Under the pieces are notes generated by a model. That model was not told the DNA's origin and made no database searches. It saw only the letters and a program-made list of their open reading frames with translations. This document shows, piece after piece, positions 16,058-24,114 of a stretch of DNA of 28,901 bases (its first letter is position 1; each line of letters begins with the position of its first letter). Both the position numbers and the translations under genes were made by a program. Origin of the DNA: Akkermansia muciniphila (GTDB lineage: Bacteria; Verrucomicrobiota; Verrucomicrobiia; Limisphaerales; UBA9464). The stretch lies in NCBI GenBank assembly GCA_945873715.1, contig CAMCFL010000001.1, positions 1 to 28,901 of the forward strand, given 5' to 3'.

Positions 16058-17128
16058 ATGACACTCAGGATTCATCCGGAGATCGACCGTCTGCTTCAGG
16101 GAGGAGCCGACATGGGGGCGTCGGACCTGCACGTGATCGCCGGGGTTTCCGCCGCCTTTCGGGTCAACGGTGAGATCATCCTGGCCGAGGAAGAACCATT
16201 CACCCCCGAAGAGGTGACCGCGATGGCGTTCTCGCTCCTCTCGGAGGCGCAGCAGCAGAAGTTTGAGCAGGAATGGAAACTGTGCGTCTCGATCCGCCAT
16301 CCGGGGGCCGGGCGGGTCCGGGTGACGTTGTACCGACGGAACGGGGCGGCGGAACTGAGCCTTCGGTTTTGCGGGGAATCCGTCTCGACCCGCGAACAGT
16401 TGGGATTGCCGATCAAACTGGAGGATCTGGTGCGGCGCCCGAATGGGTTGGTTCTCATCACCGGGCCGACAGGTTCCGGCAAGACGACCACCCTGAACTA
16501 TCTGGTCGATCTCCTGAACAGCGAGCGCCGTTGCAAGATCCTCACCATCGAGGATCCCATCGAGTATGTGCACGAGAACCGTCGCGCGCTCATCGTGCAA
16601 CAGGAGGTCCTCACCGACGTCCGTTCCTTCAATCGCGCCCTGATCCACGCCCTGCGACAGGACCCCGACGTGATGGTGATCGGTGAGATCCGGGATCACG
16701 AGGCGATCGCGACCGCCCTGACCGCGGCCGAGACCGGCCATCTGGTTCTCGCCACCATGCATTCTCCGGGAGTGACCCACGCCCTCGAGCGGATCAACGG
16801 GGTGTTTGAAGGCAGCGCCCAGCGTCAGGTCGTATTGCAACTGGCCAACACCCTGCAGGGAATCATCGCCCAGGAACTGCTGCCGTCCGTCGATCGCCTT
16901 GGTCGCGTCCTGGCCTATGAACTCCTGATCGCCAACACCGCCATCCGGACGGTCATCCGCCAGAACGAGCTGCACCATCTCTACAACGTCATGCAGACCG
17001 GGCAGCGCGACGGGATGGTGCTCATGGACAACTGCCTCATGGATCTCTACGGCAAGGCGCAGATCACCTACGACACCGCCATCTCCAAGGCCCGTCAACC
17101 CGACCGCTTCCAGCAGTTCGTGGGGTGA
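16058..17128 (+). CDS. pilT: PilT-family retraction ATPase
   Basis: The 356-residue product is a hexameric secretion-type ATPase of the PilT/PilU class, which powers retraction of type IV pili at the cytoplasmic membrane. An N-terminal PAS-like part (GASDLHVIAGVSAAFRVNGE, 20-39) leads to Walker A GPTGSGKT (136-143), the Asp box LTIEDPIEYVH (162-172), Walker B DPDVMVIGEIRD (202-213) and the His box AETGHLVLATMHS (224-236). The C-terminal AIRTVIRQ (295-302) matches the AIRNLIRE motif that marks PilT. The usual LHT of the His box is MHS here. Length fits the family (340-370). No other pilus motor genes are in the window, so PilT, PilU or a paralogue cannot be separated. The preceding TPR gene is probably in the same operon. 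Confidence 0.93.
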   Translation: MTLRIHPEIDRLLQGGADMGASDLHVIAGVSAAFRVNGEIILAEEEPFTPEEVTAMAFSLLSEAQQQKFEQEWKLCVSIRHPGAGRVRVTLYRRNGAAELSLRFCGESVSTREQLGLPIKLEDLVRRPNGLVLITGPTGSGKTTTLNYLVDLLNSERRCKILTIEDPIEYVHENRRALIVQQEVLTDVRSFNRALIHALRQDPDVMVIGEIRDHEAIATALTAAETGHLVLATMHSPGVTHALERINGVFEGSAQRQVVLQLANTLQGIIAQELLPSVDRLGRVLAYELLIANTAIRTVIRQNELHHLYNVMQTGQRDGMVLMDNCLMDLYGKAQITYDTAISKARQPDRFQQFVG

Positions 17129-17144
17129 GGGTTTTCGCCTGCGG

Positions 17145-17198
17145 GTAGGCGTCGACGTCAGGAGACTCTGTTCTTCGGACGAGCTCCGCGAGTCCGTG
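17145..17198. repeat. R2 fragment joined to a GGACGAGCTCCGCGAGTCCG repeat
   Basis: GTAGGCGTCGACGTCAGGAGACTCTG at 17145-17170 is the same 26-mer, with at most one change, as at 28769 and 28874. It runs into TTCGGACGAGCTCCGCGAGTCCG, a member of the palindrome family seen at 8708 and 14427. It lies just downstream of pilT. Confidence 0.8.
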
Positions 17199-17204
17199 AG
17201 TGTC

Positions 17205-17642
17205 CCCGCCCGACCAGAATGAGCCTCGTGACCTCGTCTCCTACGGGATGAGGGGAAACCCTCACTCCATGGGAACGCGACTCGGTCCACCCACGGTCCC
17301 CGCCGCTCCCGAAGGACGCCCGTTTCCGTCGGCGCCTCGTAGGAGACGACGTAAGGAGGCTCTGACTTCCATTCGGACGCGACTCGGCCCCGGAGCGTTG
17401 CCGCCCGATCGAAGTGAGCCTCGTGACCTCGTCTCCTACGGGATGAGGGGAGACCCTCACTCCATGGGAACGCGACTCGGTCCACCCACGTTCCCCGCCA
17501 CTCCCGAAGTACGCCTGCTTCCGTCGGCGCCTCGTAGGAGACGACGTAAGGAGGCTCTGACTTCCATTCGGACGCGACTCGGCCCAGGAGCGTTGCCGCC
17601 CGATCGAAGTGAGCCTCGTGACCTCGTCTCCTACGGGATGAG
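17205..17642. repeat. R2 tandem array, 195-bp period, about 2.2 units
   Basis: GAGCCTCGTGACCTCGTCTC followed by CTACGGGATGAG occurs at 17221, 17416 and 17611, exactly 195 bp apart, and sequence between copies is nearly identical. Each unit holds an inverted pair, CGTCTCCTACG and CGTAGGAGACG, and a small hairpin GAGGGGAGACCCTC. About 104 bp of each unit (from GTAGGAGACGACGTAAGGAG) matches the 105-bp unit at the right edge; the other 91 bp is an added segment. Both strands are open here, but the protein-like frames merely follow the repeat, so I call no gene. The array fills most of the 664-bp gap 17129-17792. Confidence 0.9.
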
Positions 17643-17643
17643 C

Positions 17644-17711
17644 TGTAGGCCCGCTGCCCTCAGCGGGCGGTGCCTGATCGCCGCCTGAGGGCAGGCAGCC
17701 TACACCCATGA
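17644..17711 (+). repeat. R1 element, copy f (plus orientation, core only)
   Basis: The core has GTAGGCCCGCTGCCCTCAGC and CCGCCTGAGGGCAGGCAGCCTAC. The outer TIR sequences are missing on the left, where the R2 array abuts, suggesting that one repeat inserted into or recombined with the other. Confidence 0.85.
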
Positions 17712-17792
17712 TCTACCTGGGACGCGCCAGGCGTGGTCCGTCACTGAAACGTGGCTGGCAAAGGATCGCGAAAGTTGCTACACGCTGTCGCC

Positions 17793-18593
17793 ATGAAACG
17801 GGAGGGACACCCCAGGAACTCGACCGGCTTTCAACGTGCCTTCACGCTGATCGAGCTGCTGGTGGTCATCGCCATCATCGCCATCCTGGCTTCCATGCTC
17901 CTCCCCGCCCTGGGCAAGGCGAAGGCCAAGGCACAGGGCGTGTTCTGCCTCAACAACACCAAGCAACTCGCCGTCGCCACCCACCTCTATTCCGGCGACA
18001 ATCAGGAGTGGCTTCCCCCCATCCAACAACGCATCACCGGCGGGGAAGTCAGTTGGCGTCCGGCCCTCTACCGCTACCTCGGCTCCAGTCCGCGGGCCTA
18101 TGATTGTCCCACCGAAAAGGACGAGTCCTATGCCGCCGCGCGTCCGGCCGGGATGAAGAAGGGGGCCGGGAATCGCTCGGTGCTCGGTCAGATGGCCGAT
18201 GCCGAGATGGACATCCCCAGCGGAATCGGGGCGGTCAATGTGCACTGGACGATCGGAGGCGCGAACCCGCCCTTCGGCCGGCCCAAGGGTTATGAAGACA
18301 ACCTTGCTCGTTGGGGGACGATCGAGGCTCCCAGCCAGTTGATCCTTTTTGCCGATGGTCACAGTGATGTGAACGGCGTCTGGCTGCGGGATCGCTGGTG
18401 GATCTGGAAGGAACTGGGCAACGCGAATTCGCCGGGTTTCAACCGGGTGGCCCAGGGCGACAAGGGAGCCGTCCGCCACCAACGGAAATCCAATCATGCC
18501 TTTGCCGATGGCCACGGCGAGTTGCTCGATCCGGGTCGGATTCCCTGCAACACCAACGCCTGCTGGTGGTCGGTCCGTGCCGATCCGCACTGA
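17793..18593 (+). CDS. Prepilin-like (type II secretion pseudopilin/DUF1559-type) protein
   Basis: The 266-residue protein has a class III signal: the basic leader MKREGHPRNSTGFQRA, then FTLIELLVVIAIIAILASML. Cleavage is expected between Ala16 and Phe17, with the conserved Glu at +5 (Glu21). Ala at -1 in place of the usual Gly is common in this phylum. The mature part has CLNNTKQLAVATHLYSGDN and near the end HQRKSNHAFADGHGELLD, the H-x-x-F-A-D-G-H signature of the large verrucomicrobial/planctomycete pseudopilin-like family. Dozens of paralogues per genome are known in these groups, with unclear function. A leaderward in-frame GTG at 17751 exists, but the ATG at 17793 gives the expected leader length. 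The next gene starts 5 bp after the stop. Confidence 0.9.
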   Translation: MKREGHPRNSTGFQRAFTLIELLVVIAIIAILASMLLPALGKAKAKAQGVFCLNNTKQLAVATHLYSGDNQEWLPPIQQRITGGEVSWRPALYRYLGSSPRAYDCPTEKDESYAAARPAGMKKGAGNRSVLGQMADAEMDIPSGIGAVNVHWTIGGANPPFGRPKGYEDNLARWGTIEAPSQLILFADGHSDVNGVWLRDRWWIWKELGNANSPGFNRVAQGDKGAVRHQRKSNHAFADGHGELLDPGRIPCNTNACWWSVRADPH

Positions 18594-18598
18594 GCCCC

Positions 18599-19087
18599 AT
18601 GCGCCGCCAGAACTTCAAGTGGATCGGGGTCGCCCTGCTCGTCGTCGCCGCCGGGTGGCGACTGTGGATGGCGTTGAGGTCGGATCCGGGCGTTTCCGAG
18701 CGGGCCTGGTTCTACGATCTCAGCGAGAAGAAGCTGTTCATCGCCCAGCGCGGCCTGATTCCCCCGATCCGAGGAATCAACAGCGCGGAGGAAGACGGCG
18801 TGCGTGCGGTGGTCGTGGCTCCGCCCGGGAAGTGCGATGACCCCGCCGCCCGGCGCATCGCCTATCTCGAGACCAATGCGCCGGAGTTGAAGCAGTCCCT
18901 CGACACCGCCCGGGCTGCGGGAACCACTCCCACCATCAGCCGGGGACAGGCCCAATCCCTGCGTCTCGTCCGTCGTCCCAACGACACCACCTGGTTCTCG
19001 CTCGGCTCGCCGGAAGGGGAGGCCATCGTGTCGGAGTGGGCCGTCCCCGGACCGGACGGACTCAGTCCGTCCGTCTGTACGCCGTGA
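18599..19087 (+). CDS. Small membrane-anchored protein paired with the prepilin-like gene
   Basis: The 162-residue product has an N-terminal hydrophobic helix (WIGVALLVVAAGWRLWMAL, 8-26) preceded by basic residues, so it is a signal-anchored protein. The rest includes AWFYDLSEKKLFIAQRGLIP, GVRAVVVAPPGKCDDPAARR, IAYLETNAPELKQSLD and DTTWFSLGSPEGEAIVSEW. I know this as a hypothetical protein that often follows prepilin-like genes in Verrucomicrobiota, where the 'FYDL..KKLF' and 'AYLETY.PELK' motifs recur; this is recollection, not a search. It starts 5 bp after the prepilin-like gene, so the two are almost surely co-transcribed. The function is unknown. Confidence 0.8.
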   Translation: MRRQNFKWIGVALLVVAAGWRLWMALRSDPGVSERAWFYDLSEKKLFIAQRGLIPPIRGINSAEEDGVRAVVVAPPGKCDDPAARRIAYLETNAPELKQSLDTARAAGTTPTISRGQAQSLRLVRRPNDTTWFSLGSPEGEAIVSEWAVPGPDGLSPSVCTP

Positions 19088-19136
19088 GGCAGGACGCCTT
19101 CCACCTGATCCTTTCTCAGCAACCCACCTACAACCC

Positions 19137-21170
19137 ATGAATCAAATGAAATACTGGATCGGACTGGCCCTCATCGGCCTGACGACTGCGGCGCAGGCTC
19201 AGACGCCGTCGATCGAGTTGGACCACCACGCCTATCTGCCGGGCGAGGCCATCGTGGCCACGTTTGCCGGGGGACCTGCCAATCCCAAGGATTGGATCGG
19301 TGTCTATCCCGAAGGAGTGACGCCCGGGGCCCAGGGCTCGACCATCTGGCGTTATGTGGATGGCGGCACTGCGGGCAATGCGGGGCTGAGTGACGGTTCG
19401 GTGAGTTGGCCGAATGGCCTTGGCTTCGCCGGTTCCTGGACCGCCTTCCTGCTGCTCAATGACAACTACGATGTCCTGGCCCAATCGACCTTCACCGTGG
19501 TCGAGTCCACCAGCCCGGTGGTCCGTCGCGACAAGAAGACCTACGCGCCGGGCGAGGCCATCGCACTCAGCTTCACCAACGGCCCCGCCAACGCCAAGGA
19601 TTGGATCGGAGTCTATCCCGAGGGCGTGACCCCGGGTTCCCAGAATTCGACGATCTGGCGTTACGTGGATGGCACTTCCGCCGGCAACACCGGCGTCTCC
19701 TCGGGCACCATTCCCTTCGCGACCGGGCTCTCCACGGTCGGCCGTTATGTCGCCTACCTCCTTTCCAACGACGGCTACGACATCCTCGCCAGCGAACCGC
19801 TGCTGGTGGCCGCGCCGGTCAATGCCGCTCCCCGGCTCATCGGATCGGATCCCGTCGACGGTTCCACCGACGGAAATCCGGTCGCTTCCTTTTCCGCCAC
19901 CGTGCTGCCGGGTACCGGGTCGGTGAATGCCGACGGGGTGCAATTGCAATTCGACGGAGTGCCGGTGACCCCGACGGTCGAAGTGCAGGCCGATCGCTCG
20001 ATCATCCGGTACACCGGAACGGCCCTGTTGCCGGTGGGCTCCCCGCATGTCCTCCGGCTCGTCGCCGGCAATACCGCCGGGTTGAAGATCACCAATGAGA
20101 TCCGCTACAGCGTCGGGTCCTACTCGAATCTGGTCCTTCCGGCTCCTTTCTATCTCGAGACCTTTGACTCGGTGGCCGAGGGAGGGCTCCCGGCGGGCTG
20201 GACCGGCCGGACCTACACCGATGTGCTCAATCAGGAGATCGACTTCGGCAACCTCGACAGCGCCGCCTACAAGGGCTGGACGGTCGTGGAAGCCAGCCGT
20301 TTCACCGGCACGTTCGTCACCTATAGCGATCCCGCCAACCCCGCGGCGTGGGGCGCGGATTACCAACGCGTGTTGCGGGTCGGAGCCCGGATCGTGGCGA
20401 ATGGGGTCCAGGTCCAGCAGTTGGCCACCGGCCGGATGCTCTTCGGAAACTCGGGTTACCGGAATGGCCGGGGCCAGGTGATGTTCCTGGAGACCGCTGA
20501 CTTCAATCTCACCGGCAAGACCGACGTCCACATGGCCTTCAATGCCCTCTGGGAACAGAATCAGGACAGCATCGGTGCCGTGGAGTATTCCATTGATGGC
20601 GGTGCCAACTGGCTGCCGGTGGCCTACTACCTCGCAGCGGGAGATGTCGTCCGCCTCGAAAGCGGTGAGATTGATGCCGAGACCACCCTCACCACCGAGC
20701 ACGGGGACGTCGCGCGCTACACCGACGAGGGTGGCAATGAACTCGGCGGGACGTATGGAGCCTTCATCGGCGCCCCGGTTTCCGCGGCGCTCTCCCCTTA
20801 CATCGAGGCGCGCATCGATGACAGCGCCACGGATGGCAAGCGGATCGAAGTGCGCCGCCTTCCCGCCGCCGACGGACAATCCCGGGTCCGCTTCCGCTTC
20901 GCCCACGCCGGCGCGGACAGCTGGTACTTCGGGCTCGATAACCTCGGTCTGTACTCAATCCCCTCGACTCCCGTGGTTGCGCCGACCGTGGCCGCCACCA
21001 TGGAAGCGGGAGGCCTTCGCCTCACCTGGCCGGCTTCGCCCGGCTTCGTGCTGGAACAGCGGGCCGAGGTCAGCACCGGCTCCTGGAGCCCGGTCGCAGG
21101 CGTCTCTGGCAACAGCGCGTTGGTGCCTGTGACCGCCGACCGTCAGTGGTTCCGCCTCAATCGACCTTGA
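19137..21170 (+). CDS. Secreted protein with two DWIGVYPEG modules
   Basis: The 677-residue protein has a signal peptide (MKYWIGLALIGLTTAAQAQ, cleavage after AQA). Two modules of about 103 residues follow: the first has YLPGEAIVATFAGGPANP and KDWIGVYPEGVTPG (51-64), the second YAPGEAIALSFTNGPANA and the same KDWIGVYPEGVTPG (154-167). Both then have STIWRYVDG. The pattern recalls Ig-like/SKICH-type beta sandwiches with a D-W-I/V-G-I/V-Y strand. Residues about 228-325 look like an SbsA-type Ig-like domain, and 335-605 a jelly-roll region with VHMAFNALWEQNQDSIGAVE and SIDGGANWLPVAYY. The C-terminal module (LRLTWPASPGFVLEQRAEVS to WFRLNRP) resembles the tail of the protein at 545. The function is unknown; extracellular adhesion or polysaccharide binding is a guess. 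Confidence 0.8.
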   Translation: MNQMKYWIGLALIGLTTAAQAQTPSIELDHHAYLPGEAIVATFAGGPANPKDWIGVYPEGVTPGAQGSTIWRYVDGGTAGNAGLSDGSVSWPNGLGFAGSWTAFLLLNDNYDVLAQSTFTVVESTSPVVRRDKKTYAPGEAIALSFTNGPANAKDWIGVYPEGVTPGSQNSTIWRYVDGTSAGNTGVSSGTIPFATGLSTVGRYVAYLLSNDGYDILASEPLLVAAPVNAAPRLIGSDPVDGSTDGNPVASFSATVLPGTGSVNADGVQLQFDGVPVTPTVEVQADRSIIRYTGTALLPVGSPHVLRLVAGNTAGLKITNEIRYSVGSYSNLVLPAPFYLETFDSVAEGGLPAGWTGRTYTDVLNQEIDFGNLDSAAYKGWTVVEASRFTGTFVTYSDPANPAAWGADYQRVLRVGARIVANGVQVQQLATGRMLFGNSGYRNGRGQVMFLETADFNLTGKTDVHMAFNALWEQNQDSIGAVEYSIDGGANWLPVAYYLAAGDVVRLESGEIDAETTLTTEHGDVARYTDEGGNELGGTYGAFIGAPVSAALSPYIEARIDDSATDGKRIEVRRLPAADGQSRVRFRFAHAGADSWYFGLDNLGLYSIPSTPVVAPTVAATMEAGGLRLTWPASPGFVLEQRAEVSTGSWSPVAGVSGNSALVPVTADRQWFRLNRP

Positions 21171-21178
21171 GCAGGGGC

Positions 21179-21197
21179 GGGGTCTCGTCGAGACCCC
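21179..21197. terminator. Stem-loop just after the stop of the gene at 19137
   Basis: GGGGTCTCG at 21179-21187 and CGAGACCCC at 21189-21197 form a near-perfect palindrome starting 9 bp after the stop. The tail GGTTTCC has only a short T-run, so termination would be weak. Confidence 0.4.
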
Positions 21198-21235
21198 GGT
21201 TTCCAAAGGCCAGATCCCATTGGCCGAAGGACGCG

Positions 21236-21260
21236 GGGAACGGGCGGCTCGCCCGTTCCC
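21236..21260. terminator. Strong GC-rich stem-loop between convergent genes
   Basis: GGGAACGGGC (21236-21245) and GCCCGTTCCC (21251-21260) form a perfect 10-bp stem with loop GGCTC, followed by TTCCATTC. It sits between genes converging from both sides (stops at 21170 and 21559). The rest of the 388-bp gap 21171-21558 shows a GC palindrome CCGGCGGGCCGCCGG at 21511-21525, close to the leftward gene's stop, and degenerate GAGCTCGTCC repeat pieces near 21450. I see no gene in it. Confidence 0.55.
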
Positions 21261-21558
21261 TTCCATTCAAGCCTTCGCCTTCTGCCTTACGGGCGGCTGC
21301 CAACCGTGAGCGCGATGCCCTTTCCCCGGCGTCCCCCCGTTTCCCAAGCCCCGATCCGCAGCCTTGACCGTGGATGGCAGGACAGGGACCCACGAGGTCG
21401 ACGAACCCAGGGATGGGTCGTGGGATCTCGGACTCCCGGAGGTCGTCCCAGAGCTCGTCCGGAGGCGCGTCATGGGGCAGCAAGATCTCATGCGAAGGGA
21501 GTTTCTCAGTACCGGCGGGCCGCCGGCACCTCCCGTTCTCGGACCGTCGAATCGGGGC

Positions 21559-22746
21559 TCAGGCTTTGGCCCCGAGCTTGACCCATTTGCGGCTGCGACT
21601 GCTCTTCAGCACCGCGTCGCACAGGCGCACCTCATGATGCCCGTCGTCCGCCGTGGCGAAGAGCACCTGGGTCTTCCGGCCGGAGGCGATGTGCTCGTAA
21701 ATCGCCCGATAGTTCATCTTGTGGCTGTCCGGGAATCCCTCGGGATGTCCCCCCGGCGTGTCCGTGAATCCCGCAACGTCGTCCGCGAACCCGGCCGTGC
21801 CCCGCTGCAGGATCTGGTCGGGGGAATCCCGGCGGCCAACCCGGATCTCATTCGGCTGCTGGAATTCCCACTGGAGCGATCCGTTCGTCCCGTAGATCCC
21901 CACGTACAGGCTGCATTTCCATCCGGCGGCCACCTGGGAGATCGAGGCGTTGGCGTGGACGTACTCAGCAAAACCATGCGATGACTTGCCGTACTTCAGC
22001 AGCAGGCTGCCGAAATCCTCGGTGTCCACCGGGTATGAAACCAGGTCCGACGGATCGGCCTTCGCAAAGGTCTTGAGCTCGGTCCGCGGACGCTTCCGCA
22101 CCTTGTGAAAGGTCTCGGTGTGGGCGAAGACCGATTCCGCCCGGGCTCCCAGAATGAAGGAGACCGTGTCGATCCAGTGCGTCCCGATGTCGCCGATCGC
22201 CCGCAGCGGTCCGCCCTCGGCCGCCAGCACCCGCCAGTTGTAATCGGTGTCCTTGAGAAGCCAGTCCTGGAAGAAGTGACCCTGCACATGGATGACGCGG
22301 CCGATGTCCCCGCGCTGGACCATCGCGCGCATCTGGAGGACGGCCGGGAAGAACCGGCACATGTAGTTGACGGCGAACACCGGGGCCTGGCGTTTCTTCA
22401 AGGCGGTCAGGACCCGCTGGGTCTCGCGCGGGTTCATGCCCAGGGGCTTCTCGCACACCACATGTTTCCCCGCCGCCAGCGCCGCCAGCGATTGCTCCAC
22501 GTGCACCTTGTTCGGCGAGGTGATGTGCACCACGTCCACGTTCGGCGAGCGATACATCGCCGCGTAGTCGTAATCGCCGTACACCTCCGGGATTCCCCAC
22601 TTGTCCGCCGTCGCCCGCGCCGATGCCGTCGAACCGCAGATCGCCGTCACCTGCACGCCAAGACGTCGCAGGGCCTCGATGTGGACCGGCCCGATGAAGC
22701 CCGTGCCGATGATCCCGGCCCGGAGGGAATGCAATGGAAGGTTCAT
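21559..22746 (-). CDS. Gfo/Idh/MocA family oxidoreductase
   Basis: The 395-residue cytoplasmic protein has the N-terminal Rossmann fold (AGIIGTGFIGPVHIEALRRL, glycine loop GTGFIG at 14-19), the DVVHITSPNKVHVEQSLAAL segment, and the family hallmark HVVCEKPLGMN (Lys100 in EKP, the catalytic lysine). The C-terminal alpha/beta domain has GGPLRAIGDIGTHWIDTVSF, where Asp and His fit the conserved D-x-G-x-H-x-x-D motif near the active site. Members use NAD(P) to oxidise or reduce sugars and inositols. No signal peptide is present, unlike the Tat-exported relative at 27333. The substrate is unknown. It is transcribed away from the deacetylase and myo-inositol oxygenase genes, so a role with them is not supported by an operon. 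Confidence 0.92.
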   Translation of the reverse strand: MNLPLHSLRAGIIGTGFIGPVHIEALRRLGVQVTAICGSTASARATADKWGIPEVYGDYDYAAMYRSPNVDVVHITSPNKVHVEQSLAALAAGKHVVCEKPLGMNPRETQRVLTALKKRQAPVFAVNYMCRFFPAVLQMRAMVQRGDIGRVIHVQGHFFQDWLLKDTDYNWRVLAAEGGPLRAIGDIGTHWIDTVSFILGARAESVFAHTETFHKVRKRPRTELKTFAKADPSDLVSYPVDTEDFGSLLLKYGKSSHGFAEYVHANASISQVAAGWKCSLYVGIYGTNGSLQWEFQQPNEIRVGRRDSPDQILQRGTAGFADDVAGFTDTPGGHPEGFPDSHKMNYRAIYEHIASGRKTQVLFATADDGHHEVRLCDAVLKSSRSRKWVKLGAKA

Positions 22747-22815
22747 GATGGAGTGCGGTCAGGTTTCCCCCTTTGCGGACAGGTTTGAAGTTCCAACCGT
22801 GAAAACGCAGTGGTT

Positions 22816-22956
22816 TATCCGCAGATGGCGCAGATCACGCAGATGGGGAGGCACGAGGTGTGCGTCGAAGACGAATTGGCAGTTCCACTCCGCTGATGCG
22901 GGATATTCGGCGGGAAATGGGCTCGTCATCTGCGCCATCTGCGCCATCTGCGGATA
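22816..22956. repeat. Inverted repeat of the GCAGATGGCGCAGAT type
   Basis: TATCCGCAGATGGCGCAGAT at 22816-22835 and its exact inverse at 22937-22956 are 101 bp apart; each continues with further CGCAGAT/ATCTGCG units. A single arm, ATCTGCGCCATCTGCGG, is also at 15076-15092. The gap 22747-23045 holds nothing else apart from a TTCGGAGGGACGAG fragment at 22963-22976. Promoters of the two divergent genes must lie here. Confidence 0.8.
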
Positions 22957-23045
22957 GTACTCTTCGGAGGGACGAGCATCCCCCTCGGCTGCATCTCCCA
23001 ACTTCCCCCTTCGATCTTCGCGCGTTCCCCTTCTACCTTCCTTCC

Positions 23046-23924
23046 ATGCGCGTGCTTTGTGTCCATGCCCACTTCGACGACTTCGAGTTCGTCGCCGCGG
23101 GAACCTTCGAACTGCTGCGTCGGACCGCCGGTCCGGATTTCCGGATGCGGGTCCTCGTGTGCACCGATGGCCGATCGGGCCACCAGTTCCGGACCCGGGA
23201 CGAGACGGCACGTCTACGGCTCTTGGAACAGGGGGAAAGCGCCGCCATCGGGCGCTACGAGTTCGAACTCCTCCGCAAACCCAATGGCCAACCCTTCGAG
23301 GAAGCCTGTCGGACCCTGACCACCGACCTGCTCGCCAGCCTCTGGCGGTCCATCCGCGAGTTTCAGCCGGACTACCTCTTCTGCCCGCCCCTGCCATCGG
23401 ATCCCACGGCCGGCGTGCACCCCGATCACCTGACCGTGGCGGAGGCCATCCGGCGGGTGGCCTACATGATCAACGTGCCGCATGCCTTCCTCGGGGAATT
23501 TCCCATCAGCGATGAAACCCAATCCACCTGGATCCACACTCCGGTCATCCTCAGCACCTACGACGGCTACATGGCCGGGGCCAACGCCTGCGACCTGGTG
23601 GTGGATGTCGAATCCGTCTTCGACGTGATTGCCGCCGAGTCCTGGTGTCATCAGAGCCAGATCAACGAATGGCTTCCCTGGGTGGCCCGGCATCACATCC
23701 AACCCACCGCGAACCTCGACGAATGGACGGCCAAGCTCCGGGGTCGCTTCGCCCGTCAGGCCCGCGAACTCGGGTTGCCGGAGGCGCGCGCGCATGAAGT
23801 CTTCAACGTGACCGCCTGGGGCAGCGTTCCCACCCGGACCCAACTGGAGGACGATTTCCCCGGACTCGTCCGCGACCAGGCCCGCTCCGCCCGCCTGGAC
23901 GCCAAACTCGCGCGCTTCGCCTGA
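23046..23924 (+). CDS. PIG-L/LmbE-like deacetylase family protein
   Basis: The 292-residue protein fits the PIG-L zinc deacetylase family, which removes N-acetyl groups from GlcNAc-type substrates. The first strand and metal motif are VLCVHAHFDDFEF: His9 and Asp12 match the first two zinc ligands of MshB. The second site VHPDHLTVAEAIRR supplies His128. The consensus Pro of AHPDDE is Phe here, and the Glu is one residue further on, so the active site is slightly unusual. The C-terminal half (VDVESVFDVIAAESWCHQSQ, INEWLPW) is typical of the bacterial subgroup. There is no signal peptide. The start is ATG 23046; the frame is open upstream but runs into the GCAGAT repeat. Confidence 0.88.
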   Translation: MRVLCVHAHFDDFEFVAAGTFELLRRTAGPDFRMRVLVCTDGRSGHQFRTRDETARLRLLEQGESAAIGRYEFELLRKPNGQPFEEACRTLTTDLLASLWRSIREFQPDYLFCPPLPSDPTAGVHPDHLTVAEAIRRVAYMINVPHAFLGEFPISDETQSTWIHTPVILSTYDGYMAGANACDLVVDVESVFDVIAAESWCHQSQINEWLPWVARHHIQPTANLDEWTAKLRGRFARQARELGLPEARAHEVFNVTAWGSVPTRTQLEDDFPGLVRDQARSARLDAKLARFA

Positions 23925-23935
23925 GGCGCGGCTCG

Positions 23936-24019
23936 GATGTAGGCCCGCTGCCCTCAGCGGGCGTTTCCTCATCGCCGGCTGAGGGCAGGCGGCCTGCATC
24001 CGTGACCGACTCAAGTTGC
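23936..24019 (+). repeat. R1 element, copy g (plus orientation, left TIR missing)
   Basis: It has GATGTAGGCCCGCTGCCCTC, right arm CCGGCTGAGGGCAGGCGGCC, and right end GACCGACTCAAGTTGC. The left end stops where it meets the stop of the deacetylase gene (23924). The space 24020-24114 up to the next gene shows nothing further. Confidence 0.85.
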
Positions 24020-24114
24020 GCCCCCCGACCTCCTCCCCCCAATTCGGGTCTTGTCGGGCTTCCTGCCCTGCCCCATAGCCATTCGACACGTCACCTTCAG
24101 GTCCCGCCACTGCC

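Noticed and set aside
15284..17485. Minus-strand open frame of 733 codons opposite the TPR and PilT genes
   Set aside because: The plus strand carries all PilT motifs. The antisense frame has no recognisable domain and partly runs through the R2 repeat.
17205..17642. CRISPR array
   Set aside because: The 195-bp units are near-identical throughout, with no short repeats separated by unique spacers, and no cas gene is present.
17158..17709. Open frames on both strands in the tandem array
   Set aside because: They only mirror the 195-bp repeat and have no start signal or domain.
19128..20906. Minus-strand open frame of 592 codons opposite the secreted protein
   Set aside because: Shadow of a gene with a clear signal peptide and repeated modules on the plus strand.
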